From Altica lythri (lineage: Eukaryota > Arthropoda > Insecta > Coleoptera > Chrysomelidae), in assembly GCA_964028335.1 (NCBI GenBank), contig OZ034805.1, forward strand, positions 18,391,159 through 18,455,158: a stretch of 64,000 bases of DNA, written 5' to 3'. A model generated the notes under the pieces. The model worked only from the letters and a program-made list of their open reading frames with translations. It was not told the DNA's origin and did no database searches. How positions within the stretch are numbered: position 1 is the stretch's first letter; each line of letters begins with the position of its first letter. This document shows positions 11,946-22,024 of the stretch, in pieces. A program made the translations under genes and the position numbers.

Positions 11946-12069
11946 TTTTAAATTTCAGTGGTACCTATGTATGAAATAATGTAATTGCTGACTATTTATG
12001 TTTCATTTTATGATCATTTTTTTATATACTTGTAATCTTGTTTCTTTCGTTTTAATTTCTTACCTTTAG

Positions 12070-12225
12070 AAGTTAATTTATTAGAACCAGAAGACGACTC
12101 AAGCCTCGAAGACGATTCAACATTAAAAGGTCAACAAACTCAAGCATGGTCCGAAACATATTCAAATCCTGGTTCTACCTCAGATTTATCATCAACATCT
12201 TCGGAACCTGCATCCAATTTAAGAG
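12070..12225 (+). CDS. Liprin-beta, exon A of 12 in window
   Basis: First recognised exon of the liprin-beta gene. It follows a CTTTAG acceptor and ends before GTGAAAAG. Two bases complete a codon begun in an unseen upstream exon; one base is left over, so the entry phase proves that more 5' coding sequence exists. It encodes about 51 residues starting VNLLEPEDDSSLEDD, acidic and Ser/Thr-rich and probably disordered. There is no domain here; assignment rests on the phase-compatible splice to the next exon. Liprin-beta proteins are cytoplasmic scaffolds that pair with liprin-alpha. Confidence 0.7.
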
Positions 12226-12308
12226 GTGAAAAGATTTTTCTTCTCTTCTATTTCACTCTAATATTCAACAAACAATATCTTTATAACTCATATAATTCCA
12301 TAAAATAG

Positions 12309-12693
12309 ATAGCTCCACCCGTTGCAACAGCGATTTTCAATGGATCCGTAAAGAGCCTTCCAGTACACCGCCACCACCACCACCTCAAAAAATGGAGGAT
12401 GTAGAACAGATCACCATCTCTAAACCTCCATTAAATCGTTCCGTCCGTGAAAAGACTCCACGTAAAGATAAAATAGCAACTGAGAGTTTAGATCGAAGGA
12501 AAAGACAGCAGAATAGAATAGAGCGAGATCAAAAATCGAGATCTTCACATATTTTAAAAAGCCCACCCAGATTGGATGATTATACTGGAGGAGTAGGAGG
12601 AGGAGTAGCTGGATGTCAAAATTGGTGTTGTAATCCTCATGAATTCTGTTACGATGGATTTCAAAGAAGGCACGAAAGGTTAGATCCTTTGAG
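12309..12693 (+). CDS. Liprin-beta, exon B: Pro-rich and Cys-rich segment
   Basis: Entered after AATAG with phase matching exon A, leaving at AG before GTATGG with two bases of a codon. The intron to exon A is only 83 bp. Window residues about 52-180 include a PPPPPP run, a basic block (REKTPRKDK, DRRKRQQNR) and a Gly/Cys-rich end (GGGVAGCQNWCCNPHEFCYDG). I do not know this Cys-rich part from vertebrate liprin-beta; it may be arthropod-specific. If the donor is skipped the frame stops two codons later (YG-stop), so splicing decides whether the protein continues. Confidence 0.75.
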
Positions 12694-12787
12694 GTATGGC
12701 TAGAAATGTGATTTAATTAAAAGTGGTTAATCCTAATAACAAGATCAATTGAATTTATATTTTTAAAGTAAAAACTTCTATAACCGC

Positions 12788-13224
12788 TAAAGTATTATTA
12801 CAGAAAACTGTATCGTTGTCATATTTAGTAAAGCGTGTTATCAATAGATATCAAAGATCAAAGAATAATATTATTCTAACGCTTTACAAGTTTTTGAAAA
12901 GCATTTTCAAAGACAATGACCGTTCAACTAAGAAGAAACAACTACTTCCTGGGCTATATGCCCCAACGGATATTGGATTACACTTCAAAGTCAAACCGGG
13001 TTGGCATATCTAATAGATATTAAACCAACTTTTCTGGTTTGCAGTTAGAACTTGTAGACCGGTTTCGGCCTATTGGGCCTCGTCAGTACAAGGTATATGT
13101 TATCCGTCAGCGAGCTTAAAGCATAATCGCTGACTAAAGACTACACTAAAATCACAATCAATATATATCTTTCAAAAACTTGTAAAGCGTTAGAATAATA
13201 TTATTCTTTGATCTTTGATATCTA
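12788..13224 (-). mobile_element. Hammerhead-bearing short element, copy 1
   Basis: The 437-bp insertion is flanked by an exact 12-bp duplication, TTCTATAACCGC, at 12776-12787 and 13225-13236. On the minus strand it carries a hammerhead ribozyme motif. The same family occurs at 30136-32189, 39655-40795 and 42741-43330. Shared phrases include CAAAGACAATGACCGTTCAA and GGGCTATATGCCCC. There is no protein frame; the 65-codon plus frame at 12816 is a chance reading. Duplication length and hammerhead fit Penelope-type mobilisation. Confidence 0.8.
13051..13105 (-). ncRNA. Type I hammerhead ribozyme motif, stem I incomplete
   Basis: On the minus strand: CTTGTA, CTGACGA, GGCC-CAATA-GGCC (stem II), GAAA, then CCGGTC and TACAAG. 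The invariant core CUGANGA/GAAA and cleavage triplet GUC are intact, and CTTGTA pairs with TACAAG as inner stem I. Ten bases that would form the outer stem I strand (present in copy 40056-40121) are deleted after TACAAG, so the loop-stem contacts that speed cleavage are probably lost. Confidence 0.8.
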
Positions 13225-13244
13225 TTCTATAACCGCGTTTTGTT

Positions 13245-13680
13245 AGCAGAAATTTTATGGATTCACATCAGTGATATGCTATATATTCGATTGTATGTAT
13301 GGACCCTTCTTGGATAGGTAAAATTTTATGAGTTCGCGTCAGCTACATGCGATATATCTGATTGTAATGTATCTGCGTTGGAGGTTTTTTGGATAGGTAA
13401 TACTTAATGAGTTCGGGTCAGCGACATGCTATGTGTGTATGTGTGTGCGTTGGACACTTCTTGGATGGGTAAAACTCTATGACTTCGTCTCACCGATATG
13501 CTATATATCCACAGACATTTTTATATGTCTGTGTATATATCCCATTGTATGTGTGTGCTTTAAATATTTCTTAATAGGTAAAACGTTATGAGCTCGGGTC
13601 AGCGACATGCTATGTACTCGATTGTATATGTGTACGTTGGACGCTTCTTAAATAAGTCATTTTCTTGTGAATTTGCATCA
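13245..13680 (+). repeat. Degenerate tandem repeat, about 80-110 bp units
   Basis: About five units share GAGTTCGGGTCAGCGACATG and TGTGTGCGTTGGACACTTCT, joined by TTGGATAGGTAAAA. Position and divergence vary; no coding potential. Confidence 0.75.
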
Positions 13681-13954
13681 GCAACAATCTGTAGTAATAG
13701 CACTACTTATATCTATACCTAACTATCACTCTCACGTTTCATATATTAGTGTTATGTATATCTATATAAATATAGATGAATTCTATGAATATATACTTTG
13801 CATTGTTCTTTAAATTGTGTTTTAATTTGATTATTATTTTAATTGTTTAATTATTAAGTCATTGTGTAGTACAGCAGTTAGTATTAAATAGCTTCCTAAA
13901 AGTTTAATTCACCGACTTTAAAATATAAAATAAAAACACAACAAAATTTGATAT

Positions 13955-14890
13955 ACAAGACATACGTCAGAATTGGCACTTGTCAAAAGTGACATATAAA
14001 ACGTTGATTTGTAAAAATTGACGTTAGTATAAAAATAACACATATAAAACGTTAAAAAATTAATGTAAAAACAATGGCAGATATGAAAATGACGTATAAA
14101 ACCAAAATATGTTAAAATTCACGTATATAACAATAGCAACAAAATTGACATATTAAAAAATGACAAGTATTAAGATTGATAAAAACGAAGATATGTGTCA
14201 AAAATGACATATAAAACGTTGAATTATCAAAATTGACGTATATAATAATAACACAGAACAGAACAGAACAGAAAATTATTTTTTAGTTTCGAAAAAACGA
14301 CCCTTGAAAAATTTGACATATCTATCAAGATTAATAAGCAAGGGTCATTTTCAAAACATTGATTTATTATTTTTGGAACGAAGTTCCTTACGGCAGGCTT
14401 GGAGGAGATTGGGATTTTGCTGCGGGACCGAACTGAAAAAAATGTAATAGTAAAACCGTATGAAAAAGTCCGTGGAATAAAACCGTTAAATGAGACGTGC
14501 GCAGGCGCTACAGTCGTATACACAAGCGAGTAGTGTCGATTGTACATTAGCCGAAGGAACCTTGTTCCTACCTGGTGTCCCACGACACCATTATACTTTT
14601 TTTATTATTTTGATTTTAGTAGCAAAAGTTCCTTAATTAAAGAAGTAAACAAGGACAGATATGTCGATAAAAACGATGAAATATGTCAAAAATTACATAA
14701 AAGGTTGATTTGTCAAAATTGACGTATTTAACCTTAACGCGTGAAAAAATTTACATATACCAAACAATTACAAATGTCAAAAATGACTTAGATATGTCAA
14801 AATTGAAGTATAAAATAAAAAACAATGATATATGTTCATAAAAGACGATTAAATTATATCAAAAATGACATTTGACAGTTACTTACCAAA
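13955..14890. repeat. Degenerate TGACATATAAAAC-type repeats
   Basis: The phrase TTGACGTATA or TGACATATAAAACGTTG recurs every 20-40 bp at 13955-14250 and again at 14660-14880, next to a short (CAGAA)n run at 14252-14273. The segment 14280-14600 between them differs (GGAACGAAGTTCC, GGAACCTTGTTCC) and looks like an insertion. A reverse-orientation tract of the same type lies at 26190-26640. Confidence 0.55.
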
Positions 14891-15239
14891 AAAAAATTGG
14901 ATTGCTGATAGTTGATATATAGGTATCTGATTTTACAAGTTTTTAACAAACCTGATATTTTTTGTTTAATTTCGCTTAAAATTTTTTGTTTGTTTGTTTA
15001 CTGTTTTCATATTTACCATTCTTATATTTTTTCCTGTTTTTCACATTTTTTTATATTTTATGAACTTTTTACAATTCTTTCTTCTAATTTTTTGCAACGG
15101 TTAATAAATACAGAAATCTGATTTAACTGACAAATTGACACTTATTACAACAATGAAATGTGAAATCTGACCACTAACTCATAAACCACGAAGTAATACC
15201 AGGAGTTTAAACGTAATGTTAAAAAAATGGTCTCAATTT
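14891..15239. other. No gene recognised
   Basis: T-rich low-complexity sequence. The 69-codon plus frame is a Phe-rich reading of it. Nothing else is visible. Confidence 0.4.
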
Positions 15240-15330
15240 AGGGGACAGAACTATTGCCGGTAGAGTGCGCTCGTGTTCCTAAGATACTGGTTTAAATCCT
15301 TACGCGGGAAGTTTTGTTACTATTGACAGT
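15240..15330 (+). repeat. tRNA-derived SINE-like fragment
   Basis: TTGCCGGTAGAGTGCGC resembles a D-arm (B-box/A-box style) and ACTGGTTTAAATCCTTACGC a degraded T-arm. Too decayed to assign an isoacceptor. Confidence 0.35.
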
Positions 15331-16129
15331 TTTTATGACAACTAATTTTAAATAAATAAATTAATATTATATATTGAATTCAATTTAGCAAAATTTAAAT
15401 GTCATAACTGTCGTAAACATCGGTTCTTATAAAGCTCTATAAGTTCTTATGGTTACTCGCGCCGCCAGTGGCAAAAAATAGAACTATGATCTGGGTTGAT
15501 TATTGAGACCAGAAATATTATGGAAAAGCCTATACCGTGTAGACTCCTGGTATCTAGTCTTCGTGTCATAAACAATTAAATAGTGACAAGTGACAGCTGG
15601 TAGTAGGAAAATAACGAAATATTATTTTGTTGATAATTGACCTTTAATTGTTTGACAAATGACATTTCACAATTGGCAGCTATTTTTGGTCGAATTACTT
15701 TTTATCAAGAAGGCTTTTTCTGGACTAAGAAACTGTTTTTTGACTGAATTTGAAACTGTTTTTGTCGCTATGGGAACAGTTTTGATTAATATGAGATTAT
15801 TTTTTACGTCTGTCAAGTAAGACTCATGTAATTAAATCTTACGTATTTTCATTCTATGTATGAAATTAATTTCATCAAATTTTATGTTGTTAAAAATATT
15901 AATTAAATCTATTGATTAGCCCAAAGAGACAGATCTATAATTATTACATTGTATTTAGCTCGAAGGCACAAGTCTTGAAATTGCTTCAATTATCGATAAC
16001 TCATTAGATTACCCAAGTTAATTATTACATGAATGAGTGGCTGTAATCTGTAATCTAACTGATCAATTTACAAGATTATAAATTAATTAGATTTTTAACA
16101 AGTAAGAAATACAGTATTTTTTGACGTAT
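15331..16129. other. AT-rich intronic DNA, no gene seen
   Basis: No recognisable coding or repeat structure beyond short A/T runs. Confidence 0.4.
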
Positions 16130-17570
16130 TTAATGTAAGAATCGGAAGGAATATTGGGATAGAAAAATCGCCACTAAGCTACCTACTTCCTACAAAAGTT
16201 CTGAAAATCCATCGACATAGAAAGTTAAAAAAAATGTTAAAATTATTTAAATATTGCGTAAAAATATCCCAATAAATTTGCAATCAAACCTTAAAATTTA
16301 ATGTTAGGTTTAGAACAGTTATTGTGACAGAAAAATCATCACGTAAAATGTGAAACGGAGTGTTCCCTGACCTTCTGTCTTTCACATCTCCCATTTTCGA
16401 GAAATCCAACGTTCCTGGCTCCCTCATTCGCTGATTCCACTTTCGCACACAACAGTTTACAATTTTTACTTCTTTTGGAACTCACCGAGTGCTCTTCGTT
16501 TTTAAAGCGAAGCTTGTTATGTTAGGTTTAGAAAAGGTGTTGCTAGAAAAATCTTCTCAAAAAATGTGAAACGGAGCTTTCTCTGACCTTTTTCTCTTTC
16601 GTAACTCCCACTTTCGCGTAAGCCAACGCCTTCTTTCTCCCTTATCTGCTGCTTCCACTTTCGCGGAGAATAAATACCCTTGAAAGCTTCGCTTTCATTG
16701 GAGTTTCATTAGTTTTTACAGAGAAGATTTTAGTACTAGGCGCCAAAAGAGATGCGACAGAAAAATTGTCATAAAGATGAACAACGGAACTTCTTCTCAC
16801 GATTCTATCTCTCATGGCTCTTACTTTTAAGTAAGCCAACAACCCTGACTTCTTCATTCCACGTTCGCGTATATAATTAAAAGCTTCGCTTCCTTTGAAA
16901 TTGGTCATGTGTACAATCTAACCAATTTCACTTTAGTTGTGATATGCGCAAATGAAGAAGAGAGAGCATCGCAACAAAGCCAGAAGACATTGTCTCGAGA
17001 CCGACAATCTGAGCGTCTCCCCACCTTGGTTCATCATAAACCAGTGCGCATCTCAACGTCAGAGCTAAAGTCAAATTGGGCTGATTGTAACTTATTTTTA
17101 AAGCAAAACTTTTGTTGTTAGCTTCGGACTAGGTATTACGATAGAAAAATCATAACAAAAAAATATGTAACGGAGCTTTACTTAACCTTTTTTTTTTTTC
17201 TCATAGCTCCCATTTTCGAGTAAGCCAACGACTCTTGTCTGTGTCATTCGTTATTTCCACTTTCGCTTACAACAAACATAATTCACCGAGTTCCACTAGT
17301 ATTTAAAAGAGGTATTGCGACAGAAAAATCCTGACAAAGATGAGTCTTCTGATCTTTATAGCTCTCGTTGCTTCCACGTCTCCTGCCTATCTATTTCGCT
17401 ATTTATACTTTTGCGTATCTGTCATCAGAATTCCACTCGATTTTAAAACAAAAATTTTAATGCTAGTTCGGAAGAGTTGTTACGATAGAAAGTTCGTCAC
17501 AAAAATGTGTTACAAAGCTTTCCCTGAATTTATTAAAAGCTCCCGCTTTTATCGGAATTTACCGAGTTAC
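16130..17570 (+). repeat. Satellite-like tandem array of about 190-bp units
   Basis: Successive units share the ordered phrases GTTAGGTTTAGAA, TGCGACAGAAAAATC, ATGTGAAACGGAGCTTT, CTCCCACTTTCGCGTAAGCC and TAAAGCGAAGCTT. Starts lie near 16150, 16330, 16520, 16740, 17130, 17310 and 17480. Units are diverged and partly deleted. A lone unit lies at 7865-8040. The frames at 16642-17121 and 17340-17807 are readings of the array. Confidence 0.75.
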
Positions 17571-17589
17571 ACTGTATATTCTATTAAAT

Positions 17590-17710
17590 TATTACTAAGG
17601 CATCTGTGGCTGAACTATTTAGAACGTTGCCGTGTAAAGGTAAAGATTGCAGGTTTGAATCCTCTCGGATATGGCATTTTTACAATTTCTCCTTTAAATT
17701 ATTTTTTTAT
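17590..17710 (+). repeat. tRNA-derived SINE-like copy
   Basis: GGCATCTGTGGCTGAACTAT leads, and GCAGGTTTGAATCCTCTCGG forms a T-arm-like element, followed by ATATGGCATTTTTACAATTT. The same tail style (GGATATAACATTTTTTTC) ends the copy at 35830-35945, so both belong to one tRNA-derived family. Confidence 0.5.
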
Positions 17711-17847
17711 TTGTAAATTATTTAAATTTCAAAAGGGGTGCATATTTCTCGACAAATTTTGTACCTTAAACCCGAGCTTTAGTATATTGATCTTGTTGTT
17801 AAGATAATTTTTGGTGCTATAAATTGATCACAGATTTACTAAATAAG

Positions 17848-18049
17848 GTACGGAAGCAATCCTATGCTTGAAAGGGAACAACATCATAGATTTATGGAAA
17901 GAGGAAGCCATCCTGACATTTATGGAGATTTTGGAAGATATAGGCATGAAATGCAATGTTGTTCTTATCACATGACACCTTTAGCACCTCCTTGTTGTTA
18001 CTATGGTGACAGAAATTATCATTGGCCACCTTCTGCTACTTATCCTAAG
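17848..18049 (+). CDS. Liprin-beta, exon C: Cys/Tyr-rich segment
   Basis: Entered after AATAAG with phase matching exon B; the junction reads DPLRYGSNPMLERE. It ends at AAG before GTATTCG in phase 0. Window residues about 180-247 contain QHHRFMERGSHPDIYGDFG, then clustered cysteines (MQCCSYHM, APPCCYYGD). With exon B the gene has at least eight cysteines in two clusters before the coiled coil. I do not recognise a named domain; metal binding is only a guess. The acceptor lacks a strong pyrimidine tract. Confidence 0.7.
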
Positions 18050-18369
18050 GTATTCGCAGGTGTATATCTGTTTTTTTGGATTTAACATAGCGTAAGTCTA
18101 CTAACATAGAATATAGTTTGTAAAACTGATTTTTTTGTTTGAATTCAGATTTTTTATATGTTCTGATCATCCTTCTGTAGGATTGGCTTCTCCTGACCTT
18201 TAAGTGCATATATACTATAGCCACAGTGGTGTGAACGCCAAGTAATGACAAAGAAGTAAAATGAAACTCTCCGTTGAGCATATACTACCAGAGACAGCCT
18301 TCTATTTTGCCTATACAAGACTAGTGTGTGAAAAACAAACCACCCACTTTATTTAACAGCGTATCCCAA

Positions 18370-18830
18370 ATATACTTGTGTTTTGCAGTTCTTCCATAAA
18401 TATGTCCGCTGTAACATCATGAATTGCTTTCTCAAATATTTTTTTAAATCATCTATTTTAAATGTTGTGTTGTTTCGAGCGACCTCGTTCTTAACTTGCG
18501 CCCAACAACTCTATGGGATTTAATTCGCAGTGGTAAGCAGGTAATCTTAGGACAGTAAATCCTCGCTCTTTGGCCATTTCATCGACTATTGTTTTCTGGT
18601 AGTCCTTTTTATGCTCTCTTACAACAGCCAACAGTTTTCTTTTCAACATCGTATCGTCGCACGAAATATTTTTGGATTTTAACCAAGCGACGATATCTTC
18701 TTTTCTCCATGCCGTACTTGGAATCTTCTCCATTTTCCGGCTATGATACAATGTGTTGTCCGTAACTTTTATTGATCCAGGTTCCAAAAGTTTGGAACCA
18801 ATCTTCAAAAACGTTCGCATTCATACCCTC
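18370..18830 (-). pseudogene. DDE transposase C-terminal fragment (Tc1/mariner-related)
   Basis: From 18820 down: VTDNTLYHSRKMEK, WRKEDIVAWLKSKNIS, then VLRLPAYHCELNPIELLGA. The D in TDN and the E in NPIEL match the second and third catalytic acidic positions of a DDE superfamily transposase common in insect genomes. Beyond 18491 another frame continues IFEKAIHDVTADIFMEEL. Upstream, a shifted frame reads NANVFEDWFQTF. It is frameshifted and lacks the N-terminal half. Confidence 0.8.
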
Positions 18831-19580
18831 GTGGTAATCACCTTTTTCTATTAGTGCATTATTTCAACTACGTTTGGAAATTTGGCGCGAATTCCTTCAT
18901 AAACGTTTTTAACAATTGTATGTCTTCTGATATATTAATACTTTTACCCTTTTCTATGTTTGAGTTACTACAATATGGAACTTCGGAATCCATTTAAAAA
19001 AATATATTAAATAACATAGAATACTAAATAATGAAAAAAAAATACCAATAACCTCAAACTACACTACTGGCCGTCACTCGGCTGGAGAACAACTGATTCT
19101 GATCGTCCAACGCTGCCACCTTGTCGATTTGTATAAAATGTTTTCTTTCTATTGTTCGTAAATAAAACAAAGACAGCGATTCTTTTTAAGTTCGACATAA
19201 CAATTAAAATTGTGTTCTTCGCACAGCTGAAGGACGATGTGAGTGGCAAACCATTGTTGCCGATTGAAAATCTTTTGTACTACTGTTACTGTAAATATGA
19301 GCATTCATATGTAATTTATTGAAATAATTGCCAATGTCCAACCACCACTGACGTCAGTCTCAACTAATTCGGTAGCATAACTAGCATATGCCCGAAACTT
19401 GCACCTTATTTTGATTTGAGGAATAGTTTTCTGCATGCGCATATCCCATTCCTTAACCCAAAGTGTATACTGTTACTTGTTCCTGTACAAGTTCTATTTT
19501 TAACTTATTAGAAAATGTTGATAAATTTCTAAAATTTGTATCTTTTCTCTAAAGAAATTAATTTTTTTGTATTTAAATTA
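18831..19580. other. Decayed DNA beside transposase relic
   Basis: May hold the upstream part of the same transposon, but no segment can be read with confidence. No gene called. Confidence 0.35.
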
Positions 19581-19589
19581 CCGAATTAA

Positions 19590-19705
19590 ATTACCCACTC
19601 TAGCTTAGAGTTGTGGATCGAACTTAATTGAATTTTTGATCTCCAAGTTCTCAGAAACCAATGAAAAGGGCGCCAAGTACAAACTTAACAAATCTCAGTA
19701 TGTGG
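19590..19705 (+). repeat. Possible BEL-type LTR fragment
   Basis: AGCTTAGAGTTGTGGATCG and GGGCGCCAAGTACAAAC resemble the phrases GCTCAATTGAGTTCGTGG and GGGCGCCAGAGTACAAAC of the LTR at 63035-63723. Short and diverged. Confidence 0.4.
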
Positions 19706-19925
19706 TCGTTTTTTTTTGAGAAACATTAAATTGTTTTTATGTTTGTAGTGATAAGAGGAGACCTCAATAAAATAAGAAAAATTTGATTATGTTTATGTAA
19801 AAAGTATCACAAATCAACTCTTAACGCTTTTGAATGGAAATGATAACACGAAAACAATTGCAAAAACAATTATTACATATGATTAATAATGTATAGTTAA
19901 ATATTTTTTTTGTTTATTTTAACAG

Positions 19926-20102
19926 TCTGGAGATCTAGACGAGAAGTTCAGAAAAATTCAATATGAAAAAGATAACCTTCAGTTACAAGTACAAGTGCTG
20001 TCAGACCAAATTGAGGCTCAATCAGATAAAATCTCGGATTTGGAGAAGATGCTACATGAAAGGAAACAAGTCTTATCTGATACTGAAGACAAATTGCAAA
20101 GA
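19926..20102 (+). CDS. Liprin-beta, exon D: coiled coil, first part
   Basis: Bounded by TTTAACAG and GTAAGTTG, phase 0 on both sides, 59 codons. Window residues 248-306 read KFRKIQYEKDNLQLQVQVLS and DQIEAQSDKISDLEKMLHER. The heptad pattern of Leu/Ile/Val is clear. Vertebrate liprin-beta has the near-identical phrase VLTDQVEAQGEKIRDLE at the start of its coiled coil, which mediates self-association and pairing with liprin-alpha. Together with exon E this is the strongest N-terminal evidence for the family. Confidence 0.92.
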
Positions 20103-20486
20103 GTAAGTTGATTTTAATTAACTAACCATTTTTTGTTCTTAAATTATTTGATAAGGTTTTCCAGAAAATATTTTCAGATACACATCCACTATTGTAGTGT
20201 CCTTATTTTCTAATATAACGAAAGTTACTTTATTTGTACCTTCCGAATCCCATTATACTTACATTTCTTAATTAAATATGCCAAGGAAACAAATAGAGGT
20301 TATTATTATCATGCCTTATTGTCAACATTTTGTGAATTTAATGTCCTATGATTCTCTAAATTATGCCTTTACGAGGTCATTGTCTTGATGTAGCTAATTA
20401 ATTCACTAGAAATAACTCGCTGTTTAAATTACAACAAAAATATAAAAAAGTATATCTCATGAACTCTCTAAAACAGTCTATTCTTC

Positions 20487-20978
20487 TTAGTTCTTGAAGA
20501 GAATGATATATTAGTAAGTTTTGATGTAGTATCTCTCTTTACAAAAGTGCCCCTAAGCGATGCAATGGAACATATAGATGATAAATTCCCAGAGGACATC
20601 TCCAATTTGTTTAAACATTGCCTCACCACCACTTATTTTTCATGGGACAACAAGATTTACGAACAGATCGAAGGAATGGCAATGGGAAGCCCTCTCAGCC
20701 CGGAAATAGCAAATTTCTTTATGGAAAAGTTCGAACAACTGGCTTTGGACAGTGCCCCATACAAGCCAAAGGTTTGGTATAGATATGTAGATGACACATT
20801 TGTAATATGGAAACATGGGCATAATAAATTGCAAGAATTTCTGACACACATTAACAGCATCCATGAAAATATACAGTTTACGATGGAAATCAACAAGCTA
20901 GCGTTCCTTGATGTGTTATTATCACGAAAAGGAAGATCATTGAGCCACACAGTGTACAGAAAACCAACACATACATAG
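20487..20978 (+). pseudogene. Penelope-like reverse transcriptase, partial
   Basis: Open from the truncation point to a stop at 20976-20978. Motif A is FDVVSLFTKVP (catalytic Asp), motif B is IEGMAMGSPLSPEIANFF, motif C is RYVDDTFVIW (YVDD). Then comes KLAFLDVLLSRKG and YRKPTHT. Those phrases are typical of Penelope RTs. The N-terminal fingers are missing; downstream coding sequence (KYGVIKTLAERARRICEPEA) continues in another frame. Confidence 0.92.
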
Positions 20979-21106
20979 GGATTCCAACCACTACCCATGT
21001 CAGAAATATGGAGTCATCAAAACCTTAGCAGAAAGGGCAAGAAGGATTTGCGAACCCGAGGCACTAAACGCAGAGCTAACTCATATTCATGATGCTTTAA
21101 GGGCCA

Positions 21107-21659
21107 ATGGTTATTCAGAACGGGAAATCAAAAGATCGATTGGACCAACAAATCGTAGACCCAAAGAAAACGAGAAAAATCAAAGAATGTCTTCGATCGG
21201 CAAAAGACAGAAGAGATCCACTGTCGGCTTCGGGAATTTACCGCATTCCGTGCACATGTGGAAGCGTGTACATAGGAACTACCAAACGCTCGATCAACAC
21301 CAGGATTAAAGAGCACAAAGCCAACTGTCGTCTGGGGCAGACGGACAAATCCGCGGTAGCAGAACATACCCTCACTATGGACCATCGGATTAAGTTTGAG
21401 GAGACTCGCTACTACATCAGCATACCATTCCAGACTCTATAGAGAAGCCATAGAGATAGAGAAGCACCCGAACAACTTTAATAAAAAAGAGGAAGCAGTC
21501 AAGATCAACAAAACATGGGTCCCCATAATTAAGGGTGCGAAAACTCTACCCTTAACGAACAACACCGACCAGAACCGATTGGAATCGAAAGCAACTGAGG
21601 CCCCGCCCACTTCCTTCCCGACGTATAAATACGGGCTCCGTTCACGCAGAGCTCAGTAG
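21107..21659 (+). pseudogene. Penelope-like GIY-YIG endonuclease, frameshifted
   Basis: The first frame (21107-21442) has SGIYRIPCTCGSVYIGTTKR, the GIY and YIG strands of the nuclease, then SINTRIKEHK with the conserved Arg and HTLTMDHRI. A shift near 21420 moves the rest to the frame ending at 21659 (YREAIEIEKHPNNFNKKE), the normal C-terminal block of Penelope nucleases. In active elements this domain nicks the target for priming. Confidence 0.9.
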
Positions 21660-21668
21660 TTCGCAGAC

Positions 21669-21737
21669 TGTCAACCAGAAAGCAACTTCTGAAGATGCCA
21701 ACCGCTCGTGTTGGCGAAACGTCAAGTCAATATGACA
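21669..21737 (+). ncRNA. Hammerhead ribozyme motif of the Penelope-like element
   Basis: CTGAAGA, then TGCCAA-loop-TTGGC (stem II), GAAA and CGTC, with ACTT before and AAGT after as inner stem I. TGTCA (21669-21673) can pair with TGACA (21733-21737) as outer stem I. The core CUGANGA/GAAA and cleavage triplet GUC (21721-21723) are all present. Stem III is only AC/GU with no loop, the minimal form known from Penelope elements, where hammerheads are thought to act as dimers. Confidence 0.85.
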
Positions 21738-22024
21738 ATCGACGCCGGCCTAACAGCCCAAAAACCATTGATACATTAGACAATGGCCGCGAAAGCCTTT
21801 CACAGTTTATTAGTCTATTCTTCATCAAATTTTGTTAAAAAATCGATCCGAGTATTTAAAATTACAATCAAAGACAAAATTCATTATTATAATTAACGAC
21901 CACAAACTTTTTTTCTCAAAAGTTGTTTCAAATATTAACTAAAAGGTAAATCAAGATTCTAAGAAACATAATTTAAAAAATATGATAAGATTTATATTTT
22001 TAATCGTTAAATACCTACGTAAAA

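Larger units (their letters stand above)
20487..21811 (+). mobile_element. 5'-truncated Penelope-like element
   Basis: The insertion lies between exact 12-bp copies of AGTCTATTCTTC (20475-20486 and 21812-21823). It begins abruptly inside the RT frame (LVLEENDILVSFDVVSLF), continues through a GIY-YIG nuclease region and ends in a non-coding tail with a hammerhead motif. RT plus C-terminal GIY-YIG plus hammerhead is the Penelope-like element signature. One frameshift and one stop separate RT and nuclease, so the copy is dead. It lies in the intron after liprin-beta exon D. Confidence 0.93.

Noticed and set aside
1..12069. Missing 5' exons of liprin-beta in the first 12 kb
   Set aside because: Phase shows that an upstream exon exists, but no segment there joins in phase with a family-like sequence; it probably lies upstream of the window.
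20640..21385. Minus-strand frames opposite the Penelope RT and nuclease
   Set aside because: Shadows; the plus frames carry the RT and GIY-YIG motifs.
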